This document shows positions 14,690-26,923 of a stretch of 64,000 bases of DNA, piece by piece. The notes below the pieces were generated by a model. It did not search any database. It was not told the origin of the DNA and saw only the letters and a list, made by a program, of their open reading frames with translations. Position 1 is the first letter of the stretch, and each line of letters starts with the position of its first letter. The position numbers were made by a program, and so were the translations under genes. The stretch is from Otis tarda (Eukaryota > Chordata > Aves > Otidiformes > Otididae), in contig CM048557.1 in the NCBI GenBank assembly GCA_026413225.1, positions 64,098,987 to 64,162,986 on the forward strand, read 5' to 3'.

Positions 14690-15240
14690 GTTCTGGTTTT
14701 ATTTAGTGAGGGGGTGCTACAGTGGCAGCTTCTGTAAGAAGCTGCTAGAAGTTGTTCCCCTTGTGGGGGACTCGGCCGGGCATAGGGCGGACCCACTGCT
14801 GGCCAGGGCCAAGCCAATTGGTAGCAGAATGTTCCCTGATAACACCTCTGCGATAATGTATTTCAGAAGGGGAAAAACAGAAAAAAAGAGGAGAAGGTGT
14901 GAAGACGTTGAGCGGGGGCAGAGAGGGGGAGGCGCGAGCCTTGTGTGCCTTGCAGGCCTCACCCTCTGGCCTCTCGCCGGGCAGCTGTCTGGGCCCAACT
15001 CGGCCCGGCCTGGCTGCAAGAAGTGGAGACGAGAGGAGATGTGAAGGAACCTGAGAGGCGTCTGCCTGCCCATTGTGAAGAATTTCTTGTGACAGGAACG
15101 GCTGCAGACACCAAGGTCAGTGAAGAAGGAGGGGAAGCAGTGATGCGGCTCCTGGCGAAGATTCCCCTGCAGCCTGTGGTGACGACCATGTTGGAGCAGG
15201 TTGTCCCCCTGCAGCCCATGGAGGCCCATGGAGGAGCAGT
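14690..15240 (+). mobile_element. Endogenous-retrovirus LTR/leader-like fragment (avian ERV)
   Basis: This is a sharply GC-richer, CpG-containing island inside an AT-rich intron. It opens with TGTTCTGG, then has GTGGCAGCTTCTGTAAGAAG, a GCCAGGGCCAAGCCAATTGG block with a CCAAT-type element, and a TATA-like stretch near 14853-14864. Further on come GCAGACACCAAGGTCAGTGA and a GAGCAGG/CCCCTGCAGCC pattern that repeats at 15164 and 15206. I recall this word order from an interspersed retroviral LTR-plus-leader family in bird genomes, but could not check it. No gag, pol or env reading frame and no second LTR is visible, so it looks like a solo or truncated remnant. Both ends are approximate. It is incapable of coding for a virus. 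Confidence 0.6.
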
Positions 15241-17095
15241 TTTACTGATTCTGCAACAAAATCAGCTTCTGCTTTTCATAAGCAACAGAAGATTTGAGTA
15301 TTTCATGATGGAAAGCCTATATCATTCATCGTCTGGCTTTTGCTATTGTGACTGATGGGACTTTGGAGGTGTTTTACAATGTAGGGAAGGGTGGCTGTCC
15401 TATTAGCTAAGACTTGCACAGCACAGGAAAATACCTTATCACCTTAAGAAGCTTGGTCCCTTTTATGTTTTTTTCCTCTGTACTGTTTTCCATTAAGACT
15501 TTATTCTTTCAATACCTGCCCAAACTTTCTCCCAAAGGCCCAATTGAGTTCTTGTGTCTACTAGGATATTTCTTAGCTCAGTTTCTGTCCCCATCTGGAG
15601 AAGGATAAATTTTGCCTGTACATAGATATATATGAATTCTGAGATGCTGTTTAACAAGAGTCTTGCCTCTCTGCATCCAATGACTTTTTCATTCTGTTTG
15701 TAAGCTTCTAGGGAGTTTCATAAGGCCCTTAAGATTTTTTTTTTTATGCCTGAAAGGTCCAAGCATGAACTGCTGTCCTTCAAATTGGCAACTCAGTCCA
15801 TGGTGCAAGGCTGTGGAGAACATCTGCTCGCCCCATCTTCTGTATGGGAGAGTTATCATAATATAAAAGACAGAATAGTGTATAGAAATATTATCTGTAT
15901 TACCAGCCCAGGCCTGGGCTTTCCCTGGAGGTGTGCATCGCTGCAAGTGTACAATGTATAAGTGCCTCTGAGTAGTTGGTGTTTCAGACCTACCAGTTAA
16001 ATTTTCTGTTACAACTCTGAAAGATTTTTTTTTTCATTTAGTTGCATTGTGTAAAATTAAACTTGAATGAATAATTACCCCTCTCTACTCAGTGAATTAC
16101 AGTTAATAGGGACGAAGTATAGGATATTATTCCCCGTGTTTATGAGAAAAGACATTTGTTTTGGAGAATCTGGTTGGTTTTGTTTTCATTCAGTGCATTC
16201 CTTAGCACATTTATAACAGGCAAACAAGACTCAGAAGTGTGTGGGGGAAATGTCCAATTCAAGAACCCTTAAATGCTTCCAAGATTTTATACTTTCTGAA
16301 GAGAATAAACCACAATGTAAGAGGAGCTTATAGCTTCACCATTCAAATCCAGTGACTGATGGCTCATGGAGGAGTGAATAGGTTCAGTTCATTGTGTCCC
16401 AGCCTTTCGAAGGAACCCAGTGCAGTTCCCTGCCTCACTGAACTGAAGACAGTGAGGAGATCTTCGCAAGTTTATGAATAATGATTTCATTTATCCATGG
16501 TTTGGGTACATATTCCCTACCGTTGTGCAGAGTTTCGGAGTGAGCATACACTGCTTTCAACCTCTTGGCTTAAATTAACTATATATTAACTTAAATTTGG
16601 AAGGAAAATGAGTATTTTGCTCAGGTTTCAGTGGGAAAATGGTAATAGTCCCTGTTATTGAATTCTGTCTTTTTAACTGCACTCTGCAGCCGCTGAAAGC
16701 AGGACTCGGTTCTATCTTGTGTCCATCTCGGAGAGAATATCCATTAAGCAATTTTGTGCATTTCAGAAATGGTCTATTTTCTATAAATTATGTAGCTGTG
16801 CTGAGTATGCCTGTAGACCAGGTTTTGAACAGTGGGTATAGACAAGGAAAATTAACTGCAAAGGGTAATTTCAAACCAGTACGTTGGATAAATGATTTGT
16901 TACTATTAAATGCTCTGTGATAAGGAGAGCATTTTAAAGCAACTTGTTTTATAAATTATACCAGCTATATTATGCATTGTCGTTAATTTTCATTGCATTC
17001 AAAATATGCAGAATTAAAAACAGTTCAATGAGAATGCAATTATAACCTTTCTAAGGGATGGTTCTGCTATGTAGACTTCTAGAAAATAAAAACAA

Positions 17096-17820
17096 GTGGC
17101 CAGCAGGTCAAGGGAGGTGATTCTCCCCACCTACTCTGCTCTGGTGAGACCCCACCTGCAGTACTGCATCCAGCTCTGGAGCCCCCAACATAAGAAGGAC
17201 ATGGACCTGTTGGAGCAAGTCCAGAGGAGGCCACGAAGATGATCAGAGGGCTGGAGCACCTCTCCTATGAGGACAGGCTGAGAGAGTTGGGGCTGTTCAA
17301 CCCAGAGAAGAGAAGGCTCCGGGGAGACATTATTGTGGTCTTTCAGTACCTAAAGGGGGCCTTCAGGAAAGATGGGGACAAACTTTTTAGCAGGGCCTGT
17401 TAGAATCATAGAATCATAGAATGGTTAGAGTTGGAAGGGACCTTCAAAGGTCATCTAGTCCAACCCCCCTGCAAGAGCAGGGACATCCCTGACTAGATCA
17501 GGTTGCTCAGAGCCTCATCCAGCCTGGCCTCTACCTGTTGTGGTAGAACAAGGGGTAATGGTTTTAAAATAGAGGGAGGTAGATTCAGATTAGACATTAG
17601 GAAAAAAATTTTTACGCTGAGGGTGGTGGAACACTGGCCCAGGTTGCCTAGAGAGGTGGTGGGTGCCCCATCCCTGGAAACGTTCAAGGCCAGGTTGGAC
17701 GGGGCTCTGAGCAACCTGATCTGGTTGGAGATGTCCCTGCTCCTTGCAGGGGGGTTGGACTGGATGGCCTTTAAAGGTCCCTTCCAACTCTAGCAATTTT
17801 GTGATTCTATGATTCTATGA
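17096..17820 (+). repeat. CR1 LINE 3' portion, interrupted by a second CR1
   Basis: This sense-oriented CR1 retrotransposon copy is about 590 bp without the insertion. It begins in the words GTGGCCAGCAGGTCAAGGGA and GAGACCCCACCTGCAGTACT, continues through the GTCCAGAGGAGG and CTATGAGGACAGGCTGAGAG blocks, and ends in the diagnostic tail GTGATTCTATGATTCTATGA. It is 5'-truncated like most CR1 copies. Its continuity is broken at 17400/17534 by another CR1 on the opposite strand. It is clearly the same subfamily as the copy at 2695-3039. The open frame over its 3' half is not a host gene. Confidence 0.93.
17401..17533 (-). repeat. Nested, inverted CR1 3' fragment (133 bp)
   Basis: A short antisense CR1 3' end begins with the tail as TAGAATCATAGAATCATAG, then the TTGGAAGGGACCTTC and CATCTAGTCCAACCCCCCTG blocks, and breaks off after CCAGCCTGGCCTCTA. 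It sits inside a sense CR1. The host element reads AGGGCCTGT before and CCTGTTGTGGTAG after, so CCTGT is present on both sides (17396-17400 and 17534-17538) as an apparent 5-bp target-site duplication. The nesting shows that it inserted after the outer copy. Confidence 0.93.
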
Positions 17821-19326
17821 AATGAAGATAAGGACTTGCACATTTTATTTTACTCTACATGAGAAATGTTAGCTATGTTTTACTGGATACAATACCTAAA
17901 GTAGAAATGGAAATAGAGAAATAGAGCCTCTGACCCCAGAAAGTAAAAAGGTTGGGTAAATTATTACCCTGGTCTGTGTTCCCAAAATAGAGTTGAGTGA
18001 AACATTCCAAGTTCTTAAAATATATTACCCTTTTTATCCCAAAACTCTAATCTTCACCAAGGGGATACTTGAGGTACCTGAAATCAATAGCAGTACCACC
18101 GACTAACTGATTTTGGTTTCCCTTTAAGAACTGCTAAAATAAAGAACTTGGATATCATTGGAGTCTGAAACAAAAAATACCCTTTATATCATGGTTTCTG
18201 CTTCAGGATTTGGGTTGTCAGCCACAAACCGCACACTATGGCCCTTGCCCAGCCTGTGGCTGATGAGCAGCTGGGCAGCAAGAGGCAACTTTTGGATGCT
18301 TCAGCATGCTCTCTGTTGCTGCTGCTACTTCTTTGCAGAGCAACCGTATCTCCAGTCTGTGTCCGTGCTGGTGTTTTGGTTGGGTCAGGAGTGTGATTTT
18401 TTAATCTGATTTCCTGATCCTGCTGACTTGTCCTGCTTGTGTCTAGCATGCTGTCTGTGGATTCCTTGCAGAGAAAAGGGAACAGATGGCAGAGCACATC
18501 TCATGCACTTCCACCCCTTGGAGCTCTTTTATCCATGGGACTAGACTACAGCTAGTCCTAAATCCTCAAAATGTGCAGGTCCTCAGCATCAGCTGTTTTG
18601 CTACACTGACTACCGATGTAGAAGTAGCCTTCTGGTCTAATCTTCACATCTGGTTGAAGTTATTTGTACGTGCAGATGTCTAAGGTGTCAAACCCTTTCT
18701 TACTCAGCAAATATTTAAATACAGACTTAAGCATAAGCCTCTACTTTAAGTGGATGTATTTGGGTTTAGAACTAGGCTTCCGGATGTGTTTAAGATTTAG
18801 AGCTGGTTATTTAGAGGTTAAAAGTCTCAGAAAGGTTTTTGATGGGTTTTTCAGGAGCAGTGTTGCCACTCATACTGAATTAAAAATGTTTAAACGTCCT
18901 TTAAAATGTGGTCCTTGAGCCCCGGAAGCTGGCTCTTGCATGACCCTGCAAAGCCCTGGTGATGTAGGAACCTACATGTCATAGGCTTTTTCTAACAGCG
19001 GGGCTCCTAAGATATTTAGGAATGGACCGTCAGAAATATTCAATCACCTGAACATTAGTTAAGTGTTTATTATATTCAGGAGCCTTTGAAAAATCCATTA
19101 CCGGCATCTTCAGCTCCAAGGAGACCTTACAATCTGACTTTTGTGTTTTGTGGCACTTCACAGAGTTATCAATAAATACCTTAAAAACTTGGGGCTACTG
19201 CTAGGGATACTCAAGTACCTGAGATACTTTAAAAACTTTTACCCTTACTAGTTTTCACAATTGGGAGCTTATGTTAGAATAATTGGAAGCATAGGGCAGT
19301 TTGGGAAGAAATCATTTGTGTGCTGA

Positions 19327-19581
<255 letters not shown>

Positions 19582-20220
19582 TGACAGCTGTTCTTTTCCC
19601 CTTTCTCTCAACAAGAGATTGCACGCTCTTGCAGACTGTTTGCAGTGTATAACAACCCCCGGTTTACTCTTGATGTTTTGAGGTCATTGCAGAGTAACTG
19701 GCCTTTCAATAAATGTTGTCACTGTTTGTTAATGATGGCTCAATACAAATTTCTCGTAGATTTGCAGCTCTGAGAAGCAGCCCTAGCAGGGTGACATATG
19801 AATTACATCTCTTTTCCTTTTCTTCACAGTTGCTGGTTTTTGTCTTTTTTCCCCATTGCATAATGTAGAAAATTATATTTTATAGTCTGACAGAATCCAG
19901 TTTCCTCAGAGGTAAGGTTTAGTTTCTCACTTACTAAGATATAGGTCAGAGGGTACCCTGATGTATCTGCATCTTAGTTGGCATAGACCAACTAAGAGAA
20001 ATTTATTGATGTTAAATTAAAAAAAAAGTGCTCAGCAAAAGTATTGTATTAATACCTGCTTCTTTTACTTGCGTGGTTTAGAATTTTAATATGGCAAGGT
20101 TAGTAAAGCTTGGTAGCGATTTTACATTCACAGCTCACTTCTTAAACCGTCCTGTTCATTTTATAATCAATCAGCAATGCTCGCTATCCATTAGTCCTTT
20201 CAAAGAACACTCCATCTAAA

Positions 20221-20370
20221 AATTAATTAGCTATAAGGACGTATCTTGAAAACAGGTTAAGGGATTCTTTAATTTGCATTGCGGCTGCAAAATTTAGTCT
20301 TTATCATTTTTTTAAGATTGATGAGGGTTATATAAGTTTCATTTGCATAGAGAAATCTCATAACAATGAT
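20221..20370. promoter_or_regulatory. Possible enhancer-like cluster: homeodomain, octamer and SOX-like motifs
   Basis: Within 150 bp there is AATTAATTAG at 20221-20230, two octamer words ATTTGCAT at 20272-20279 and 20341-20348, and a SOX-like AACAATG at 20362-20368. These all lie in intron sequence free of recognisable repeats. The motif density recalls conserved developmental enhancers, but such motifs also arise by chance in AT-rich DNA and I have no conservation data. This is a candidate only. Confidence 0.25.
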
Positions 20371-23300
20371 TTATAGATTATTGAGCATTAACTGTGATCC
20401 TCTAGCTGCTGAAACACATTTTTTCTGCAGCTGTACTTTGGGCATCTAACCTGATAATGTACCAAGGCTACCTCAGTATTTCACAAGACAATTTCAATTC
20501 AGCCTTTCAGTAACAGGAGTTCAACACAACTAGAATTTTACTTTTCTGAGTCTGCTTTCTCTGTAGCCACTGGAGCGTCTTTCAAAGGAGGTTTAATTTT
20601 TAGTGCGTTCCTTGTGCTCACTGATATACCAAATATGGCACAAAATACCCATGGCAAAAAGCAGATGCAATGGGATTAAGTCCCCCTCTGTCTGTGCTGG
20701 AGCCTGAAAAAGCTGAATTATAATCTGGTTTGGTTCCAGCTTGTCAGCTTACCTCTGACTTGAAGGTTGTTAACTCTGCTTCAGACCTGAAGAAGGGCTT
20801 TGGGGCTTTAAAGCTGGTTTGGGGTTTCTAGCTTATCGCTCCTCTGTTGATGCGATATCTTCCAAGCCTTGACTTCAGCATCCTCCCCTTACCATCTCAC
20901 CTACCTGTGACGTGCCACCAGCCACAGTCCTGCAATGACAGTCTGCTCAGGTGTTGCTGATGGTGATTTCATGGGACAAGATAATGCCACGTACATTGTG
21001 CCAAAATGTATTCTTTCCTTCTTAAAACTCTGAACCTGTAACTTCAGCTAGCTTCCTCAGGATCCCCTTCTGCCATTAGCTGTGACAAGGCTGTGTACAG
21101 CAAAACCACGTACATATCTTTTCCTGACAGGGCAATGTGCTGTAGTCCAAAGATGCATCTGGGGAATAGCCTCCTGGCTGGGTTTTCATGGATTTTCTTC
21201 TCACCCATGCACCTTTTTTAAGGAAAATTGGTTCCCCTGCAAGGATAGAGAGCCACCCAGGTGGCAGTTGTGGAGCTCAGGTCCTCAGTACAGATACCTG
21301 CTCTCCGGCTCAGTCTTAGGTACATGGACTTTAACCATGGGGGCAGTGACTCAAAACAAGAAGGAACAGCACTTCTAAAGAAATGTTAGATCTTGTAGAA
21401 GGAAAGGAAATGTTGTTTGGGGCCATGTGTGGGCCATGAGAGTGGATGGAGAGTCAAAGAAAGATTATGCAGGATGGAGTTAATGTCAATAAAGTTGGGT
21501 GACTATGTCCGAGCTAGTCGCTGGTCACTTTTGTAGCCCATGAGGAGTGGTTCCTCCAGAAGGCAAGCGTCTGGTCCCTCTTTAGTGCCCAGTCTGGGAT
21601 GGGAAAACCATCCCCTTTCTGTTGACTTTTGAGAGAGTTCATGATCACTAACTTTGGAATACCTAGGGTACATCAGATGAACTTCACTTGTGATGTCTCC
21701 TACAGTTTTACTCAAGAATTATTTTGGGAGGACTCTTACTTCTAGTATTGCAGTAAGATGTGCTGAGCCAGAGCCTGCTTTGCAGAAATTCTATGTATTG
21801 GTCCTAGACACAAAATAGATCATCCTACTTTCAACACCAGGGACACAATCTAAGTCCTGTTACATAAAGTTATTCAGGGGATTGTTTCAAACCTCATCTC
21901 CACTGAAAGTACATGTGATTCCCTGTTGGGCACATAAGTGTTTGACGGTGAGTTAATCTTTTAGGAAAAACAGTGCCATCCAGGACAGTTTCATCAGGTG
22001 AACAGAAAGCGGTTGTTCGGGCAATGAGACCAGGCTGACAAAGCTGCGCTGTACTGCAGCAGTTTGTACTGGAGTCATGTAATCTAAATGGAAAGAAAAT
22101 CATTGTCTCCTTTAATTGATTTCAATAGAAATACACTTAGCACTTTTTCTACGGAGTCATCACTTGTAAGGTTTGACATTTAATTATAGCAAAAATACAC
22201 TCTTGCACTTCTGTGCTTGAGAAAATGGCCATTCTGATTGTCAAAAATATATAGACAGAATTGTTCTTTTATCGGGTCGGCTCTTCGAAATACACATACA
22301 TGTATGTGGGTGCACACACACACATGTATTTGCATTGCATTGTCCCTCAACAAGCACTTAGATGTAGTCCATAGGCTGCAAAACAATTTAGATGTTCAAA
22401 AGGCTAATAAATTAATAATAGTACTGAGCACAAAAGGTTAGTTCCAGATGACAGGGAAGAGAAAGTCACACTGAAGTCAGAAAATAATGTTTTCTCACTC
22501 CCAAATAACATTTAGAGGCCTGGCATGTTGAATGACCTACTTAAGGCATCTGCTCAGCATGCTGTTATTGACTCTGGATTTTCGTTTTCTTTTTTGTGTG
22601 TTGGGTAGCCCAGCCATCACACTGCATTTGTGAGCCCATAAAGTGAGCGCGCCTGCTAGCTTTTCAACCTGCAGCCATCTCTCCTGCCCAGGGCGGTGAG
22701 GTGACTTTTAATTCGTAATTGCAAAGTATTGCAGCATATCATGTTCCATGCTCTGAAATCTTTATGGTACATCTAACATCACTGATGCACACTCCAAGGC
22801 AGAACCAGGACTTTGAACTTTTTTTTCCAAACAGGGAAAAATAATTAATCTGGAAAGATATTCTTTAAAATCACAATAAGATTACATTGCTGCCTCTGAG
22901 GACTGAAAGTTATAAAGCAGTGTTTAGGATGAGTCTTCAAAGAGTTAATTACTGCCTTCTGATGTTGGAAGAGAATATTAATAATGTCTGATTCATTAAG
23001 TGCCTTTCAAGATTTCACGCAGCTGGAGGAGAGCCTCTCTACAAGCTTGAGCCATGGAGCTTGGCCTGAGGAGGGGAGCCAAGACAGATTTCTAGGAGGC
23101 TCAAACACGTATAAATAAATGTTCCTTTTATTGATGGGCAAAAATTCAGGAAGGAAGGCTTGCATCAAGATACAGAAAACAAGTTCCCACAGTAAACAAG
23201 TGTTCAGCTGAAACATTTTTAAAGGTGGTTTTTTTTTTCCTTTTTTCATCCTTGCTTCCATTTGCACCAGCTAATGCATCACCTCCACCTAACTGCCAGA

Positions 23301-26151
23301 CCATCATAGTCTGTGCAAGTGCTGGAAAAAATCAAACTGAATTGTCCGTATAGTACCTCTGGACCTCTGGTGCATTTGCTTCTGGAAGGTGTGCTGGAGA
23401 ATGAGCCACGGAGATGTAAGGAGAAATCAGTGCCTTTTGGGCAGTGAAATGCCATACGGAGAGGCTCCATTCTTTTCCCTGTGACGCACTTAAAGCCAGG
23501 AACAACACTGTGAGTGACTGATGTTATCTAATTCCTCCAGCACACTGAACCTCTGAGGCTTTTTAGCGGGTGAGGCCATCAGGCTCTCTTAACACACGTC
23601 GTGTTTTTCTTTCTATTTCAAATTAGAATAATTTATTTTAAAATTGGCTTTCTGTTTCTGCTTGAGGTTTTAATGAATCACACGTGGTTCTTGACTGAAT
23701 CAGTTGTCATTTCTGTGTCACATAGTTTTCAGAAAAGCTTTATTTTAATTTGAATTCTGTGTTCATGTCTGCTAAAAGTGAAGGTTGCACCAAGGTTCAT
23801 TCAAGATCTCCGTTCTTTTTCATTTTTAAGACTCCAGCTCACGTGCTATGTTAGCGAGTGTCCTGATGCAGAAGCAATGTCAGAGGCAGAAAGCATTACT
23901 CCTGAAGGTTGCACATGTTCTGGTGAACCTGAGGACTTTCACAGCTTTTGAAGTCGGAGAGCCATTCACAGTTATGGCAGCTTAATTCAGAGCTGTTTGC
24001 TCTTTGCCAGCTGGTGCTCACACTCAGTCCTGATCAGCTGTGGGGAGTGACTTACATACAAAGGGATCAGAGCATCGTCCTTGGGTAACTCTGGCAAACA
24101 GAAAGCTGTGGGGTAGCTGTGGAGCAGGATGTGCTGAGCACCTCTTCTGCCCTGTGATCCATCTGTACTGGCAGGTCTGTCATCCATTTTCAGCTTTCTT
24201 CAGCCTGTTATCGGGAACTTTCTCCATGTGGGACAGCGAGGATGGGAAAATCTATCTGGGAAAAACAAGTTTTTCCATCATTATTAATGAAGAGAAGCAG
24301 GAGGGGAAAGCACGCTGCTTAGGGAGCTACTAACAATGTACGTCAGCCGATGGGGGCTTCAGTGGGGTATGCTGGTATGCAGGCTGGTATGCAATCCTCA
24401 TCCATCTCTGAGTCCTGGTGCATTCCTTTTGCATGTGTAGCTTATTCCTCTGCTGGTTTGAGGCAAGGGTCCCAGGGAGTGCAGGATCAAGCCTCTGGAA
24501 GGGCAGATCCAACAGATCAATTTCTATTACAGCTTACATGGCCGGCAGGCTTTTGGCATGACTTAACTCAGAGTTTGTTTGTAACTCAATGGCTTGCTCA
24601 AGCCTATTGAAAATTAATTTGCTCAGCTTCTTGATAGCAACATGTATGACATTTTTTCTTTTCCCTGTCTGTATCTTTTCAGGGGCTCAGAGCGTCTGCA
24701 GGCTAATACATCCTGCCGCTTGCTGACGCTAGCCAAGGCAAGGGGGCATACAGGGGTTCCCCAGCCAGGCATGATAACACCCCTCTTCACTTCTCCAGGG
24801 CAAAACACAGAGTGATGTTAGTCACAGCCCGTGGCTGTGCTGCCCATGACATTGTGTTTGGGTGTTTACAGCTCTTGCTTCGTTGCTGCAGTAACAGGCA
24901 ACTCTCTTGTGACTGTGGCAGAGGACACTCTTCTCAGCTGTATAAGCTGAAAGTCTCACCTCTTACTTTTCCTCCTCACTCTCTCCTCACCTGTAACTCC
25001 AATGAAAGTAATGCACTTTATTCCTTTTTTCCTTGTTTTTTTTTTTTTAAGCAATATTGTCAGTTTAGTTTGTGCGTAAAGGGGATGTTTACCATCTCAT
25101 GCTCTGCCTGTGGAGCTCACAGACCAGCTTTGCCTTTAATTTCACCAAATTCCTTTCTCCATCTCCATGTCAGAAAGGAAAGATTGTTTTACCTTGTCTC
25201 AGGATGCTCCTGCCCTTCCCTGTCCCTCTCTGGTCTTTAGTTGTCTGCCTTTTTTTCTTCTTCTATATCAACATGTTATCCCAGGAATTGAAGTCGTATA
25301 GCTATAGTTTAGCTGTAGTGACAGTTTAGCATTCTTACAGAGCAAGTAAGTTAAACCCTCAAAAATCAATTTGGTTTTATTTTGTTCACTTCGTAGCAGA
25401 CTCTGCAGCCTCCATTATGCTTGAAGAAGCTTTCACTTAAGACAATTAAAAAAAAAAAAAAGTTTGGTTTCATTGCATTTACAGCTAGCTCCAGATGTGT
25501 TAATATGAAGGACTGTTTCACTGATTTAGACCTAGTACCACCTCTAATGCTGTCTAGACTTGTGTATTGAATGTGCTTGGGACAGAAGAGCCCACTTTAA
25601 ACATTCAAACAACGTGACCTCATCCAAACTGCCAACTGACAGTGGTCCTGGACTGGTCCATGCCCGGGAATTTCTTGAGAAACTGGTAATGGGTCTGGGC
25701 CAAACCGATGTAAGGAATTTATCAGTATGGAGAATGGAGTAATGCCTTGTGTATTTGTAGCTGTGTGGTTAGAGATAGCCCAGCACAGTCCATGCTACAC
25801 CTTCTACCATTGAGAGACCCATGCGATTTCTTCTGAGTGAGGATTACAGATCTGGGGCTAGAGTTTTTTCTGCAGCTCTTCCCTCCCATCTCCTGTTCCC
25901 TTGAGCAATTCCTTGTGTCTTTGCTCCTCTTCAGGGACGTGGGGATTTCACTTTAAGGCAGCTAAAGCAAGGAAGTTAGTCCTTGGAGGAACGTGCGTGA
26001 CTTCGCTAGGTAGAAGAGCAGCATAAAAACTCAAAGAGAAAGCTGCGGCAGCATTAACTTCACCCCTCTGTGCCTCTCTGCCAGACGGCATGGGACAGCT
26101 GCCTGAGCAGAGCGATTGCTTTGAAAGCTGTCAGTGGGTTTGCTTTCTCAC

Positions 26152-26177
26152 TTTTTTTTTTTTTTTTTTTTTTTTTT
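26152..26177. repeat. Poly(T) tract, 26 nt
   Basis: An uninterrupted run of T spans 26152-26177 and is the longest homopolymer in the window. Read on the other strand it is a poly(A). The sequence that would precede it on that strand shows no AATAAA and no recognisable transcript, so I do not call a processed pseudogene. Confidence 0.9.
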
Positions 26178-26437
26178 GGTAACTATGAGCCTGACTCTTT
26201 TCTGCATGCCTCACTCCCATCCCTCTCCTTTTGGCCACTTCATCATCTCCCTTACAGTGGTTTCTTCTGGGCACCCTTCAGGTCATGCAGACCATGGGAA
26301 ATCGGGGGTACAGGAGCAGTTGCAGCTCTGAACCCCTCCCTGGAGGCAGTGGTTTTCTCTCCTTTGGCAAGCACATGTACTGTGACCGCATTTGTGCATG
26401 GGTGCAGAAGTGAGTGGTAAACCTGAAATCTTTTGAA

Positions 26438-26880
26438 TATGTCCAGAGGAGGGGAACAAAGCTGGTGAAAGGGTTGGAAGGAATGTCCTATGAGGAGCAG
26501 CTAAGGACTTTGGGGTTGTCTAGTCTGGAGAGGATGATGTGGCTGAGGAGCCACCTCATTGCTCTCTGCAGCTTCCTGAGGAGGGGAGGTGGAGAGGGAG
26601 GTGCTGATCTCTCCTCCCTGGTATCCAGTGATAGGACACATGGGAATAGTTCAAAGCAGCGCCATGGGAGGTTTAGACTGAACATTAGGAAGCATTTCTT
26701 TACCAAGAAAAGTCATCAAACACTGGAACAGGCTTCCTAGAGAGGTGGTCAATGCCCCAAGCCTGTCAGTGTTTAAGAGGCAATGGACAATGCCCTTAAC
26801 AACATTCTTGAGCTTTTGGTCAGCCCTGAAGTGGTCAGGCAGTTGGACTAGATGATCACTGTAGGTTCCTTCCAAGTGAA
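26438..26880 (+). repeat. CR1 LINE 3' fragment, divergent subfamily
   Basis: This sense-oriented CR1 remnant starts near GTCCAGAGGAGGGGAACAAA and runs through CTATGAGGAGCAGCTAAGGA, ATTAGGAAGCATTTCTTTAC and ACACTGGAACAGGCTTCCTA. It ends at TTGGACTAGATGATCACTGT and GGTTCCTTCCAA. The internal wording differs from the copies at 2.7 and 17.1 kb, so it belongs to a different CR1 subfamily. The expected tail of short repeats is replaced by a pyrimidine-rich run. Open frames over it are not host genes. Confidence 0.88.
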
Positions 26881-26923
26881 ATCTCTCCCTCTCCCTTTCC
26901 CTCTTCCTCTCTTCGTCTCCTCA
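26881..26923. repeat. CT-rich simple repeat
   Basis: This is an almost pure pyrimidine stretch (CTCCCTCTCCCTTTCCCTCT and similar) directly abutting the 3' end of the CR1 fragment, where a CR1 tail microsatellite would be expected. It may derive from slippage of that tail. Confidence 0.7.

Noticed and set aside
14717-15229. Long minus-strand open frame of 170 codons, with overlapping plus-strand frames
   Set aside because: The GC-rich ERV-like segment has few stop codons on either strand. No protein family is recognisable, and the frames end with the repeat.
26178-26420. Possible processed pseudogene next to the poly(T) tract
   Set aside because: The strand that would carry the poly(A) tail has no AATAAA upstream of it and no recognisable coding sequence.
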